From contig NZ_CP070490.1 of NCBI RefSeq assembly GCF_016925635.1, forward strand, positions 4,656,001 through 4,720,000: a DNA stretch of 64,000 nt, given 5' to 3'. The notes beneath the pieces were generated by a model. It was not told where the DNA came from. It saw only the letters and a list, made by a program, of their open reading frames with translations, and did no database searches. Of the stretch, positions 1 through 7,767 are shown one piece after another. Both the position numbers and the translations under genes were made by a program. Within the stretch, counting starts at the first letter, position 1. Each line of letters opens with the position of its first letter. The stretch comes from Lysinibacillus fusiformis (GTDB lineage Bacteria > Bacillota > Bacilli > Bacillales_A > Planococcaceae).

Positions 1-231
1 ATCTGGGTGTTGGGGAATTTCATAACGCCGATTCCCTGTTTTAATGTTAAATTTTTCTTTCATCACTGGTGATGCAGCCAGCACAATACTACCAGGTTGT
101 TCAAAATTACCGATGATAGCAATTGGATCTGTCAGCACATCTAGCCCTTCTAGCATGGCAATACAGCTTGCATAAAAGCACTTCATATCAATACAAAAAA
201 TATCTCTTTGTGGGAAGTCGTCGTAATTCAT
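1..231 (-). CDS. uvrX: Y-family DNA polymerase (UvrX/UmuC-like), C-terminus outside window
   Basis: Only the N-terminal 77 residues are inside the window. They carry the Y-family palm motif (CIDMKCFYASC, residues 13-23), whose Asp15 would be the first catalytic metal ligand; these enzymes carry out error-prone translesion synthesis. The ATG at 231-229 overlaps the TGA of the upstream small gene (ATGA), so the two are translationally coupled. Both lie behind LexA-type boxes, which fits an SOS-induced UvrX operon as in B. subtilis. The rest of the gene lies left of position 1, so intactness cannot be judged. Confidence 0.85.
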   Translation of the reverse strand, partial: MNYDDFPQRDIFCIDMKCFYASCIAMLEGLDVLTDPIAIIGNFEQPGSIVLAASPVMKEKFNIKTGNRRYEIPQHPD

Positions 232-449
232 ATGACCTCAGACTCTCGCTGTAAAATAGGCAGAAGTGCTAGAACATTGTTAATAAGAAACGTACGCTTC
301 GCTAGCCTTGTAAAGCAAAAGGCGGTAAAGGAATCACCTGTGATGTTGATGATTTTCACGCGCCTTTTTGTAATAGCACCTGATTTCGCTATATACATCA
401 TGTGGACGATTTGGTGACGGTGCATGGCTTTTATTAACTGTTCTTTCAT
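228..449 (-). CDS. small WYL/YolD-like protein upstream of uvrX
   Basis: A 73-codon gene starting at the ATG preceded by AAGGAG with good spacing; a longer in-frame extension to 521 has no ribosome site and would overlap the LexA box region. The product is basic and beta-rich, with a pattern (CFTR..KRTF..NNVLAL) resembling a lone WYL-type or YolD-like domain. Small genes of that kind commonly precede uvrX in Bacilli. Its stop overlaps the uvrX start. Function is not established; a regulatory or accessory role for the polymerase is inference from position. Confidence 0.7.
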   Translation of the reverse strand: MKEQLIKAMHRHQIVHMMYIAKSGAITKRRVKIINITGDSFTAFCFTRLAKRTFLINNVLALLPILQRESEVI

Positions 450-514
450 GTTGAATGCTCCTTTACTGACTCTGTTTACGTGCGTTACATGTTGAACAGA
501 GTTTTTCATAACTA

Positions 515-555
515 AGAACAAACGTTTGTGTTTTCATTATACGCACATACGTTCT
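515..555 (-). promoter_or_regulatory. tandem LexA (SOS) boxes and promoter of the uvrX operon
   Basis: AGAACAAACGTTTG at 515-528 matches the Bacillus LexA box CGAACRNRYGTTYG at 13 of 14 positions. CGCACATACGTTCT at 542-555 matches at 12 of 14. A perfect TATAAT (minus strand, 541-536) lies between them; the -35 is weak. LexA bound here would cover the promoter, so the small gene and uvrX should be induced by DNA damage. The boxes are seen directly; the regulation is inferred from the family. Confidence 0.8.
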
Positions 556-651
556 GAAATAGAAGTGGTAATTTTAGCTAATTTTTATCCAGACAGATGC
601 TAGCGGCATCTAGGCATTTGTGTAAGTCTAGAAGCCCTTAAAACATAATCT

Positions 652-1350
652 ATGATGATGAATAGCTCAATTTACATGAGAAAGGATGTAAGTATCAGCT
701 CAAATATCGATTATAGCTCCCCTTCTGCAGCGTTCACGTTTGATGTCAATAAAAGTAAGCTTTTTAAAAAAGACTCCCGAAATTACATTAATATTCTCGG
801 TGTGGAACAATTAAATACATTAGAAAATACATCTTTGCTTGATATTTTTTTAAGTAAAGACAATGTCATCGAGCCACATTACCATCAAAATGCAGCCGAG
901 CTTGTCTATTGTATTGCAGGAGCAGCAACGGTTTCTCTATTGAATCCCTTTACCAAGAAAATTCAAAACTATCCCATCAAGCCTGGGCAAGTTGCCAATA
1001 TACCACAGGGCTGGTGGCATTATGAGGTAGCAACAGAAGATAACACACATCTACTCGCTATTTTTGATGCGCCAACGCCAGAGGTCATTTTAGGCTCTGA
1101 TATCTTAAAATTCACACCAGCCAATATTATGGCCCATACGTATTGTTTAGATGAAGAGCAATGGAAGAAAACTATTGCACCGATTGTTCCTACAACTTAT
1201 ATTGGACCAGCAAAAGGCTGCAATCGTGTCAAATCAGCAACCGATCAAGCCCCTTATAAACCAACCATGCCACAGCAATATATGAAACCATGTCCATACC
1301 CTTATCCATATCGTTACCCTCATACGTATCCTTATGGCACCTACTATTAG
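652..1350 (+). CDS. cupin-domain protein with Tyr/Pro-rich tail, possible spore-coat protein
   Basis: A single cupin of oxalate-decarboxylase type. Motif 1 is HYHQNAAELVYCIAG (about residues 79-93: His-x-His-x4-Glu-x6-Gly), motif 2 is GQVANIPQGWWH. The metal-binding His and Glu residues are present, but there is one cupin rather than the two of OxdC/OxdD. The last ~25 residues are almost only Pro and Tyr with a few Met, Lys, Arg and His, like cross-linkable coat proteins. The next gene is a DUF3231 (coat-type) protein, which supports a spore role. The start is uncertain: ATG at 652, 655, 658 or 676, none with a clear ribosome site. Enzymatic activity cannot be judged. Confidence 0.75.
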   Translation: MMMNSSIYMRKDVSISSNIDYSSPSAAFTFDVNKSKLFKKDSRNYINILGVEQLNTLENTSLLDIFLSKDNVIEPHYHQNAAELVYCIAGAATVSLLNPFTKKIQNYPIKPGQVANIPQGWWHYEVATEDNTHLLAIFDAPTPEVILGSDILKFTPANIMAHTYCLDEEQWKKTIAPIVPTTYIGPAKGCNRVKSATDQAPYKPTMPQQYMKPCPYPYPYRYPHTYPYGTYY

Positions 1351-1447
1351 CGACCTACTATTCATTTTTTATTGTAAAAGATGAATAGAATGTCATTTAC
1401 TGCTCCATCCTAATCTTAAATCAAACTAAGAGTTAGGAAGTGTCAGG

Positions 1448-1930
1448 ATGACAATGATAAATGAAAATCTAGCATCATTACGATTTAAGGAGATTTTTAA
1501 GCTTTGGTCACAGCTCGGTGTCAATCAAGGCTATATTGCTTCAAGCCATGCTTTTTTTAAGCATACGCGTGATAAAAACTTAAAAATCCTAACATTGGAA
1601 TTTATTCAATGTTTAAAAGAAGAAAATAAACAGCTAACACTGCTATTAAAGGAAAACGGTGTGCTAGCACCAACAGCCTCGATAGAGTACAGCAAAATGA
1701 AAATAACGGATATCCGTGGAAAATCTTTCATTAATGATAGCGAAATTAGTGCTATTTTATCGATGAATATTGCCTCCTCTTTGATTGCCGTAAGCCAAGC
1801 TTTAGAACTGGCAGTAAAGAAAACACATCTAACCAAGTATGGTGAACTCCATATGCGTTATGCCCTACTTGGAGCGAAATTGATTGACCTAAGTAAGAGT
1901 AAAGGCTGGTTATTAGCCTCTCCACGCTAA
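1448..1930 (+). CDS. DUF3231 family protein (CotF/ferritin-like helical, spore-associated)
   Basis: 160 residues, almost wholly alpha-helical, matching one repeat of DUF3231, a family in Bacillaceae related to spore coat CotF-like four-helix proteins. Many members have two copies; this one has one. Start chosen at the ATG behind AGGAAG at about 7-nt spacing. It is separated from the cupin gene by ~100 bp without a clear terminator, so co-transcription is possible. A strong terminator follows. The molecular function of the family is not known. Confidence 0.75.
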   Translation: MTMINENLASLRFKEIFKLWSQLGVNQGYIASSHAFFKHTRDKNLKILTLEFIQCLKEENKQLTLLLKENGVLAPTASIEYSKMKITDIRGKSFINDSEISAILSMNIASSLIAVSQALELAVKKTHLTKYGELHMRYALLGAKLIDLSKSKGWLLASPR

Positions 1931-1971
1931 AAAGAAGCCTCCGTTTATTACCTAACGGAAGCTTCTTTTTT
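1931..1971. terminator. bidirectional terminator between DUF3231 gene and Ca2+-ATPase
   Basis: GAAGCCTCCGTT pairs with AACGGAAGCTTC (one mismatch) and is followed by a T-run on the plus strand and by T's on the minus strand. It serves two convergent genes. Confidence 0.85.
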
Positions 1972-1976
1972 ATCTA

Positions 1977-4583
1977 TTATCGATTTCTCACAAACAGTAG
2001 CTTATACCATTGATTGACTAGGAATGGTAACACCGATAGGCTATAAATAAAGCCTAGCTGTGCTAGTGTTAATGGAGCTACCTCAAAGACCGTTGTAAGC
2101 ATTGGCATAAATAAAACAATGTGTAAACTTAGCACACCAATGATAAAGGCAAACCACGTATATTTATTCGAAAATACACCAATAGCAAAAATGGATTGTT
2201 TGGATCGAGAGTTAAAGCCATGCACTAACCTCGATAAGCATAGTGTTGTAAAGGCCATCGTGCTCGCTGTTAACGTATCGCCTGTCGATAAACCGATTTG
2301 AAACGCAATAATGGTGGAAATGGCGATTAATATCCCTTCAAGCACGACTTGTGTGGTAAAGGCTTTATTTAATAAAGGGGTATGAATGTTTCTAGGCTTG
2401 TCCTTCATTGTTTTCTTATTATTTGGCTCTAAACCGATGGCGATAGCTGGCAGACTATCTGTTAATAAGTTGATGAATAATAGATGGACAGGTGCAAAAG
2501 GAACAGGTAAGCCCAGAACCGTTGCATACAACACGACAAAAATAGCGCCTGCATTTCCAGATAATAAGAACAGAATGGCATTTTTAATATTTGTATAGAT
2601 GCTACGGCCATTGGCGATTGCTTTAACAATCGTTGAAAAATTATCATCAGTTAAAATCATGGACGAGGCATCTTTTGCAACCTCTGTTCCCGTCACGCCC
2701 ATAGCTACCCCAATATCTGCTTGTTTCAGAGCAGGGCCGTCATTGACACCATCCCCTGTCATGGCTACAACATGCCCTTTATCCTGCCATGCTTTAACAA
2801 TACGGATTTTTTGGGCTGGTGTAACACGAGCATACACAGAATAATCATGTACTTTATCTTGTAACTCTTGATCGGTTAGACCCTCGAGTGCATGTCCTTC
2901 TATCGCTTCTGCTGGATTTTGTAAAATACCAATTTGTTCGGCAATAGCCGTTGCTGTAATTTTATGGTCTCCTGTAATCATGACGGGCTTAATACCTGCT
3001 TTTATACAGCTTTCCACAGCCTCTTTTGATTCTTTTCTTGGCGGGTCCATCATTGCCACTAAGCCCACAAAGATTAAATCTCGTTCCGCTCTTGTATCGA
3101 CTTTTTGTAGCGGCAATACCTCCTTATAAGCAATGGCTAACACCCTTAAGCCATTCATAGAAAAATCACGATTCATCGCCTCGATTTTCTGACGATGCTG
3201 CGGGGTCATCTCAAAAATGCCTGTTGATGTTTTGATTCGTGTCACTTTTGGCAAAAGTACATCTAAAGCCCCTTTGGTAATCATGACGGGTTGCTTGTCC
3301 ATCTGATTGACAGTGCTCATGAGCTTCCTCGTCGAATCAAATGGAATTTCAGCCAGGCGTGGATATTGCTCGCGGATATTCAATTCATCTAAACCATACT
3401 GTTTCCCCAATTTCACAAGCGCAATTTCTGTAGGATCGCCGATTTCTTTCTGCTCACGCTCTACAGCATCACTACATAAAAGGGCTTTTACCATTAGCTC
3501 TTTTTCCACTGGGTTCGTTGGATTAAGCCAGTCATGGGGAATCTTCTTCTGGTCTACAAAAACTTCCTGTACCACCATTTTATTTTCTGTTAAAGTACCT
3601 GTTTTATCGGAACAAATGACCGATACACTCCCTAAGCTTTCAACAGCATACAGCTTGCGAATGATCGCATTTTCCTTCGCCATCTTTTGGGTGCCAAAAG
3701 CTAATACGATGGTCACAATGGAGCTCAAAGCCTCTGGAATAGCCGCAACAGCAAGAGATACGGCAAACATAAAGGATTCCACTAAGGCTCGTCCTCGGAT
3801 AAGGTCAATCGTAAAAATCGCTAAACAAATCAAGGTAATCCCTAATGCTAATTTTTCACCGAATTGATCGAGGCTAATCTGTAACGGTGTTTTCTTTTCC
3901 TTGGCTGTATCGAGTAAATTCGCAATTTTTCCGATTTCCGTCTGCATCCCGATTGCCGTAACCATCACGATCCCACGTCCATTGGTCACAAAGCTTCCTG
4001 AGTACACCATATTTTTCTTATCTGCAATGGTGATATTGTTTTTTCGAATAGGGTCTGTACTTTTGGCCACAGCTATCGATTCGCCTGTAAGAGAGCTTTC
4101 GTTGATGTGTAAATTATGGCTTTCTAGTAGTCTGCCATCTGCATTGATATAGTCCCCTGCCTCCAACATCAGAAGGTCTCCTACTACAATTTCTTCAGAA
4201 GGAATTTCTACTAGTTGATTATTGCGCATGACCTTGGCAATGGGAGAGGTCAAGGCTTTCAGATTATCTAGTGACTGTTCTGCCTTGACATGCTGCACTG
4301 TACCTAAAATGGCATTTAAAATAACCACAATCATGATCACAATGGTGCTTTCTACTTCTCCTAGTAGAAAGGAAACAATGGCAGCAACGAGTAAAATGAT
4401 GACCAATAAATCTTTAAATTGGCCCATGAAAACAGCCAACGTACTTGTTTTTTTCCCTTCCTCTAATACATTATAGCCATAGACCTGTTGCCTTTTTTGG
4501 ACGTCATCATCAGTCAAACCTTGTGTGGTGACGTTCAATATCTTCATGACTTCAGCAGATGATTGTTGATGAAATTCAGTCAT
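1977..4583 (-). CDS. P-type (type IIA) Ca2+-transporting ATPase
   Basis: 868 residues, usual length for bacterial SERCA/PMR1-like pumps such as B. subtilis YloB. All signature motifs are visible: actuator TGES (166-169), phosphorylation site DKTGT with Asp326, KGA (437-439), MITGD (535-539) and TGDGVND (609-615). Transport-site motifs are PEAL in M4 (283-286, where PEGL is more common) and NLLTDS in M6 (705-710); these indicate Ca2+ (or Mn2+) rather than heavy metals. An N-terminal cation-ATPase domain and C-terminal M7-M10 are present. The ATG is preceded by GGAAGGAG. It is a single-gene unit with its own terminator. Ion specificity is inferred from motifs. Confidence 0.92.
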   Translation of the reverse strand: MTEFHQQSSAEVMKILNVTTQGLTDDDVQKRQQVYGYNVLEEGKKTSTLAVFMGQFKDLLVIILLVAAIVSFLLGEVESTIVIMIVVILNAILGTVQHVKAEQSLDNLKALTSPIAKVMRNNQLVEIPSEEIVVGDLLMLEAGDYINADGRLLESHNLHINESSLTGESIAVAKSTDPIRKNNITIADKKNMVYSGSFVTNGRGIVMVTAIGMQTEIGKIANLLDTAKEKKTPLQISLDQFGEKLALGITLICLAIFTIDLIRGRALVESFMFAVSLAVAAIPEALSSIVTIVLAFGTQKMAKENAIIRKLYAVESLGSVSVICSDKTGTLTENKMVVQEVFVDQKKIPHDWLNPTNPVEKELMVKALLCSDAVEREQKEIGDPTEIALVKLGKQYGLDELNIREQYPRLAEIPFDSTRKLMSTVNQMDKQPVMITKGALDVLLPKVTRIKTSTGIFEMTPQHRQKIEAMNRDFSMNGLRVLAIAYKEVLPLQKVDTRAERDLIFVGLVAMMDPPRKESKEAVESCIKAGIKPVMITGDHKITATAIAEQIGILQNPAEAIEGHALEGLTDQELQDKVHDYSVYARVTPAQKIRIVKAWQDKGHVVAMTGDGVNDGPALKQADIGVAMGVTGTEVAKDASSMILTDDNFSTIVKAIANGRSIYTNIKNAILFLLSGNAGAIFVVLYATVLGLPVPFAPVHLLFINLLTDSLPAIAIGLEPNNKKTMKDKPRNIHTPLLNKAFTTQVVLEGILIAISTIIAFQIGLSTGDTLTASTMAFTTLCLSRLVHGFNSRSKQSIFAIGVFSNKYTWFAFIIGVLSLHIVLFMPMLTTVFEVAPLTLAQLGFIYSLSVLPFLVNQWYKLLFVRNR

Positions 4584-4782
4584 TGGGTTCTCCTTCCATT
4601 TACAAGAGATGAAGGTCTCCTACTATTTTTCTTGAAAATAATATTCGCTCTTAAAATCTCAAACTCCTCAAATCTGTAAATTCATTAACTACAACAATCT
4701 ATTCCATAGGTAATTAGAGTATGCTAAGAAACCATAGAGAATTTAATTTTGGAAAGCGTATGAAAATAGATTCATGCAGACC

Positions 4783-4820
4783 AATTAAAAAGGTATTGGG
4801 ATGGCTTTCCCAATACCTTT
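4783..4820 (-). terminator. terminator of the purine exporter gene
   Basis: A perfect 12-bp stem (AAAGGTATTGGG with CCCAATACCTTT) followed on the minus strand by TTTTTAATT, just past the stop of the MFS gene. Confidence 0.85.
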
Positions 4821-4836
4821 CATGGCTGTTGTTCTA

Positions 4837-6027
4837 TTATGAGTTATGTTGTGCTGATTGATAATCTACGTGCTGCTCCTGTCCAAGTGGTGCTCTTTTA
4901 ATAGAGAAGATGGCACAGCCTAAAGCACCGAGAACTAGAATCGTACCGAAGCTAGCTAAGTGCATAACAGATCCCGTCCAGGCAAACATTGCGCCACCAA
5001 CTGCTGATCCGATAGAAATACCAATTTGCAGGGCAGCTGTATTTAAGCTTTGCTGAATATCGGATGATTGAGGATCCGCCTGAATTAAGTAATTTTGTAA
5101 TGGCGGTGTCAGTGCCCAGCTCAACGCACCCCATAAAACTGTAAATACTAAAAACAGTGGTAAGGCAATAATTGTATAAGGAATACTGAATAAGACAATG
5201 GCAAAGGCTGAGACAATTAAAATAATGGCTTTACTTGTGCCAATTTTATCACTGATCCAGCCACCTACAGCATTCCCGCTAACAGAGGCAATACCAAAGA
5301 TTAAGTAACAAATACTAATCCATGAAGCACTCATATCAAATGCCTCTACTAAAAATGGTGTTAAATAAGCATAGAGCATGTAATGACCAGCTAGCATAAA
5401 CAAGGTAGTTAACTGCGCTGTCAGGATTTTTAAATTCGCCAGAGATTTGATTTGCGCCTTGAGTGGCACTACTTCTCCAATTGGCATTTTTTCAAGTAAT
5501 AAGGCAATTAATATCATTGAAATCGTTGATAGGATACTAATACCTAAAAATACAGCTCGCCAGCCAAACGCTTCTGTAATAAAAATACCCATTGGCACAC
5601 CGATCACCAGCGCAGAACTTACCCCCATAAAAACAAGCCCCAGTGCTTTAGCACGATGGCGAGGCTCTACGATTTTAGTTGTAATCGTTAATGATAAAAC
5701 AATCACTAACGCTGTACTCATAGCTGTGAAAATACGTGCGATTAGCACAATGATAAACGTTGTACTAAAGAAGGTCATGAGATTTCCTAACGTAAAAATA
5801 AATAAAGAAATAAGGAATAAGCGCTTGCGTTCCACCTTGGCTGTCAAGGATAGTAGGACAGGCGCAGAAATCGCATAAACAAGTGCAAAAATAGTAATTA
5901 ATTGTCCCGCTGTCGCTAAAGACACATCTAAATCCTCTGCAATATTTGGCAGGATTCCACCAACAATTAATTCAACTAACCCTACTGCAAAGGTAGTCAC
6001 AGCAAGAATATAAACTCTCCAATTCAT
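4837..6027 (-). CDS. pbuE: PbuE-like MFS purine base/nucleoside efflux pump
   Basis: 396 residues with 12 predicted membrane segments. It follows the DHA1-family PbuE (YdhL) of B. subtilis closely from the N-terminus (VGLVELIVGGILP) through the TAK-ERKR loop after helix 2 to the SSDIQQSLNT segment in the second half. PbuE exports purine bases such as hypoxanthine and adenine. A purine riboswitch ending in an intrinsic terminator lies directly upstream, as for pbuE, which strongly supports the substrate assignment. In this copy the riboswitch carries the guanine-type specificity base, so the ligand may be guanine or hypoxanthine. The C-terminus is a short polar tail. Confidence 0.9.
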   Translation of the reverse strand: MNWRVYILAVTTFAVGLVELIVGGILPNIAEDLDVSLATAGQLITIFALVYAISAPVLLSLTAKVERKRLFLISLFIFTLGNLMTFFSTTFIIVLIARIFTAMSTALVIVLSLTITTKIVEPRHRAKALGLVFMGVSSALVIGVPMGIFITEAFGWRAVFLGISILSTISMILIALLLEKMPIGEVVPLKAQIKSLANLKILTAQLTTLFMLAGHYMLYAYLTPFLVEAFDMSASWISICYLIFGIASVSGNAVGGWISDKIGTSKAIILIVSAFAIVLFSIPYTIIALPLFLVFTVLWGALSWALTPPLQNYLIQADPQSSDIQQSLNTAALQIGISIGSAVGGAMFAWTGSVMHLASFGTILVLGALGCAIFSIKRAPLGQEQHVDYQSAQHNS

Positions 6028-6084
6028 CGTAATCTCCCCTTCGTTACACGCTCATTTTTGTAGGAGATTGTTTTAAAACAAAAT

Positions 6085-6180
6085 AAAAAATCCTGACTAC
6101 AAAAATAAAGCAAAGTTTTGTAGTCAGGATTTTATGGTTCCTGGTAGAGACCCTCAATCCATATTATTGAGGTTATACAG
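6085..6180 (-). promoter_or_regulatory. purine riboswitch (C74, guanine-type) with terminator platform
   Basis: Read on the minus strand: P1 TGTA/TACA, P2 closing an AATATGG loop, J2/3 TCTCTACC, P3 CAGGA/TCCTG closing AACCATAAA, then J3/1 = A-C before TAC. All core bases of the purine aptamer are present. The discriminating base (position 74) is C (plus-strand G at 6123), the guanine/hypoxanthine type, whereas B. subtilis pbuE has U (adenine). The aptamer's 3' half (CCTGACTACAAAA) is also the 5' arm of a terminator (6134-6085) with a T-run. Ligand binding should therefore block termination, an ON switch like pbuE. Confidence 0.92.
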
Positions 6181-6359
6181 ATCAAATATTTACTTTAGCT
6201 ATAGTAGCACATCAAAATTTCATTGACAATAGCTTTTTTTATAGAGTTTTTTACATCTAACAATCTTTTCATCGAGAGAAAATTTCGATTTTCTGCTTAT
6301 ATTTCGACGAATTTGACCATATATAATAACATACAATAACTATTTTACGAGGTGATTGT

Positions 6360-6563
6360 TTGCGTATAGTAGGATTTGTCTGCTATTTTTTAATACTATT
6401 TTATGGCGTAGAATTAGTAGAAGAAGCGTTCACAAATGAAGAAACAGCAATGCAATCTCCCATGAAAAGTAAGCCATCGCCCATCAAGGAAACCGTTGAA
6501 AATTCAAGGATTTGTGTCTATTATCCCACTTATAAAAGCTGTACCGATTTACCCCAACAATAA
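6360..6563 (+). CDS. small secreted or membrane-anchored protein, unknown
   Basis: 67 residues starting at a TTG behind GAGGTGA at 5-nt spacing. One N-terminal hydrophobic segment (residues 3-18, could be an uncleaved anchor or signal peptide) is followed by a polar, Pro/Lys/Glu-rich stretch and two cysteines near the C-terminus (ICVYY..SCTDL) that could pair outside the cell. It is monocistronic with its own terminator. I do not recognise a family; the start and terminator make it a plausible gene. Confidence 0.5.
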   Translation: MRIVGFVCYFLILFYGVELVEEAFTNEETAMQSPMKSKPSPIKETVENSRICVYYPTYKSCTDLPQQ

Positions 6564-6597
6564 AAAAGAGGCTACTCAATGGAGTGACCTCTTTTTT
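6562..6597. terminator. bidirectional terminator
   Basis: AAAAAGAGG-C-TACTC, a 4-nt loop, then the complementary arm ending CCTCTTTTTT. It lies between the small secreted-protein gene and the convergent signal peptidase gene. Confidence 0.85.
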
Positions 6598-6599
6598 CA

Positions 6600-7160
6600 T
6601 CATTTTGAGCCAATATGAAAATGACTAAATGGATAGAGTATTAATTTTGATTCACCGTAAACTGCATCCTCTGAAATTAAACCATAATGGCGACTATCAC
6701 TACTTTTTAGACGATTGTCACCGAGCACAAAATACATGCCCTTTGGCACTTCTTTTTCATTTACTAATTGTTCCAATGTAAAGTTTTCCGTAATGCGTAA
6801 TTGATTAGGATCATCCGTTTGACGGTTAACATAATCTTCTTTGTATGCTTTGCCATTGACATACAATACATCGTCTTTCATTTCCACTTTATCCCCTGGA
6901 AGACCAATGACACGCTTAATATATAACTCATCCTCAACAGGTGATTGGAAAACAATTTGATCGAAACGTTCGATTTTACTTGTTTTACTTACAATAATAA
7001 TATCCTTATCATGGTAAGTCGGGTACATCGATGCTCCCTGCACTTTAATCGGCGCAAATAAAAATTGCTTACAGCCAAAAACAACAACAGCTGTAATGAC
7101 AATAATTTTGATGTAGGATACTATTTCTTTTTTTAGATTGGATGTTTTTTCCTCTTGCAT
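6600..7160 (-). CDS. lepB: type I signal peptidase
   Basis: 186 residues from the ATG that has GGGGA at 7-nt spacing; longer in-frame starts place the ribosome site wrongly. One N-terminal membrane anchor (about 14-35) is followed by the S26 catalytic domain: Ser44 in GASMYPT, Lys82 in YIKRVIGLPGD, and box E VLGDNRLKSSDSR. This is the short single-anchor form typical of Bacillus SipS/SipT. It removes signal peptides from exported preproteins on the outer face of the membrane. It is monocistronic. Confidence 0.93.
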   Translation of the reverse strand: MQEEKTSNLKKEIVSYIKIIVITAVVVFGCKQFLFAPIKVQGASMYPTYHDKDIIIVSKTSKIERFDQIVFQSPVEDELYIKRVIGLPGDKVEMKDDVLYVNGKAYKEDYVNRQTDDPNQLRITENFTLEQLVNEKEVPKGMYFVLGDNRLKSSDSRHYGLISEDAVYGESKLILYPFSHFHIGSK

Positions 7161-7308
7161 GCTCATTCCCCGATACTGTTTTTTAATAGTATAACATTTT
7201 CTCACTATTATTGACGAATGAATCACACAAATTGTTTCCTATTCATAGAAAAATAGACAAGGCTACAAAGTAACATTGTCTAGAAATTGCTATTTTGATG
7301 TTTCACCG

Positions 7309-7419
7309 TTATGAATGGTTAGTTTGTGTAGCAGAGTGATGCTGCTCGTTTAATAAATCTACTGCTAATACGATACCAACTGGTAATGCAAATGCTAATA
7401 AAATTGTGCCTATAATCAT
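7309..7419 (-). CDS. 36-residue single-pass membrane peptide
   Basis: The ATG at 7419 is preceded by AAAGGAG at good spacing. The peptide is one hydrophobic helix (about residues 2-22) with a short hydrophilic His/Gln/Thr tail. A longer in-frame reading to 7518 would run into the upstream terminator and lacks a ribosome site. No family recognised; too short for a functional guess. Confidence 0.45.
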   Translation of the reverse strand: MIIGTILLAFALPVGIVLAVDLLNEQHHSATQTNHS

Positions 7420-7510
7420 CACAATCACTCCTTTAACCATTTCTAATGTCAGTATACACTTAATTTTCAGATATTTCAAGAAATATCGAAAAATGATGGA
7501 TAACAGCAAA

Positions 7511-7553
7511 AAAATCATTCAACTAGGCATGCACCCTACCTGAATGATTTTTT
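7511..7553. terminator. terminator downstream of the 47-codon ORF
   Basis: AAAATCATTCA and TGAATGATTTTTT form an 11-bp stem with a 19-nt loop. T-runs on both strands make it usable in both directions. Confidence 0.75.
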
Positions 7554-7558
7554 ATCCC

Positions 7559-7702
7559 TTACATAAACAATTTTAAACACAATACTTGTAGGCCTCTTAC
7601 CGCTGATTGGACTGGATTTTTTCGCACTTTACGTTTAGGTACATAGCTTTGCATGCAATGATTCAGCGCTGTATACCTCAGCACCTGGGTCCTCCCATTC
7701 AT
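7559..7702 (-). CDS. small basic protein (47 residues), unknown
   Basis: A short ORF with a strong ribosome site (AGGGAGGGAG, 7 nt before ATG) that ends ahead of a terminator. The product is strongly basic, with VPKRKVRKNP in the middle (residues 21-30) and two cysteines, and has no membrane segment. It lies between the LCP gene and the 36-residue membrane peptide on the same strand. Two other ATGs overlap the start in other frames but close quickly. I do not recognise it; the ribosome site and position are the support. Confidence 0.45.
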   Translation of the reverse strand: MNGRTQVLRYTALNHCMQSYVPKRKVRKNPVQSAVRGLQVLCLKLFM

Positions 7703-7767
7703 TCATCTCCCTCCCTTCGTGGCCAAAAAGTTTACAACTCGTATGCGACATATTGTAAGCAACTTGC

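Noticed and set aside
2599-2844. 81-codon plus-strand ORF
   Set aside because: Lies wholly opposite the ATPase coding sequence.
3307-3867. 186-codon plus-strand frame opposite the Ca2+-ATPase
   Set aside because: Pure antisense shadow of a well-supported gene; no ribosome site or coding pattern.
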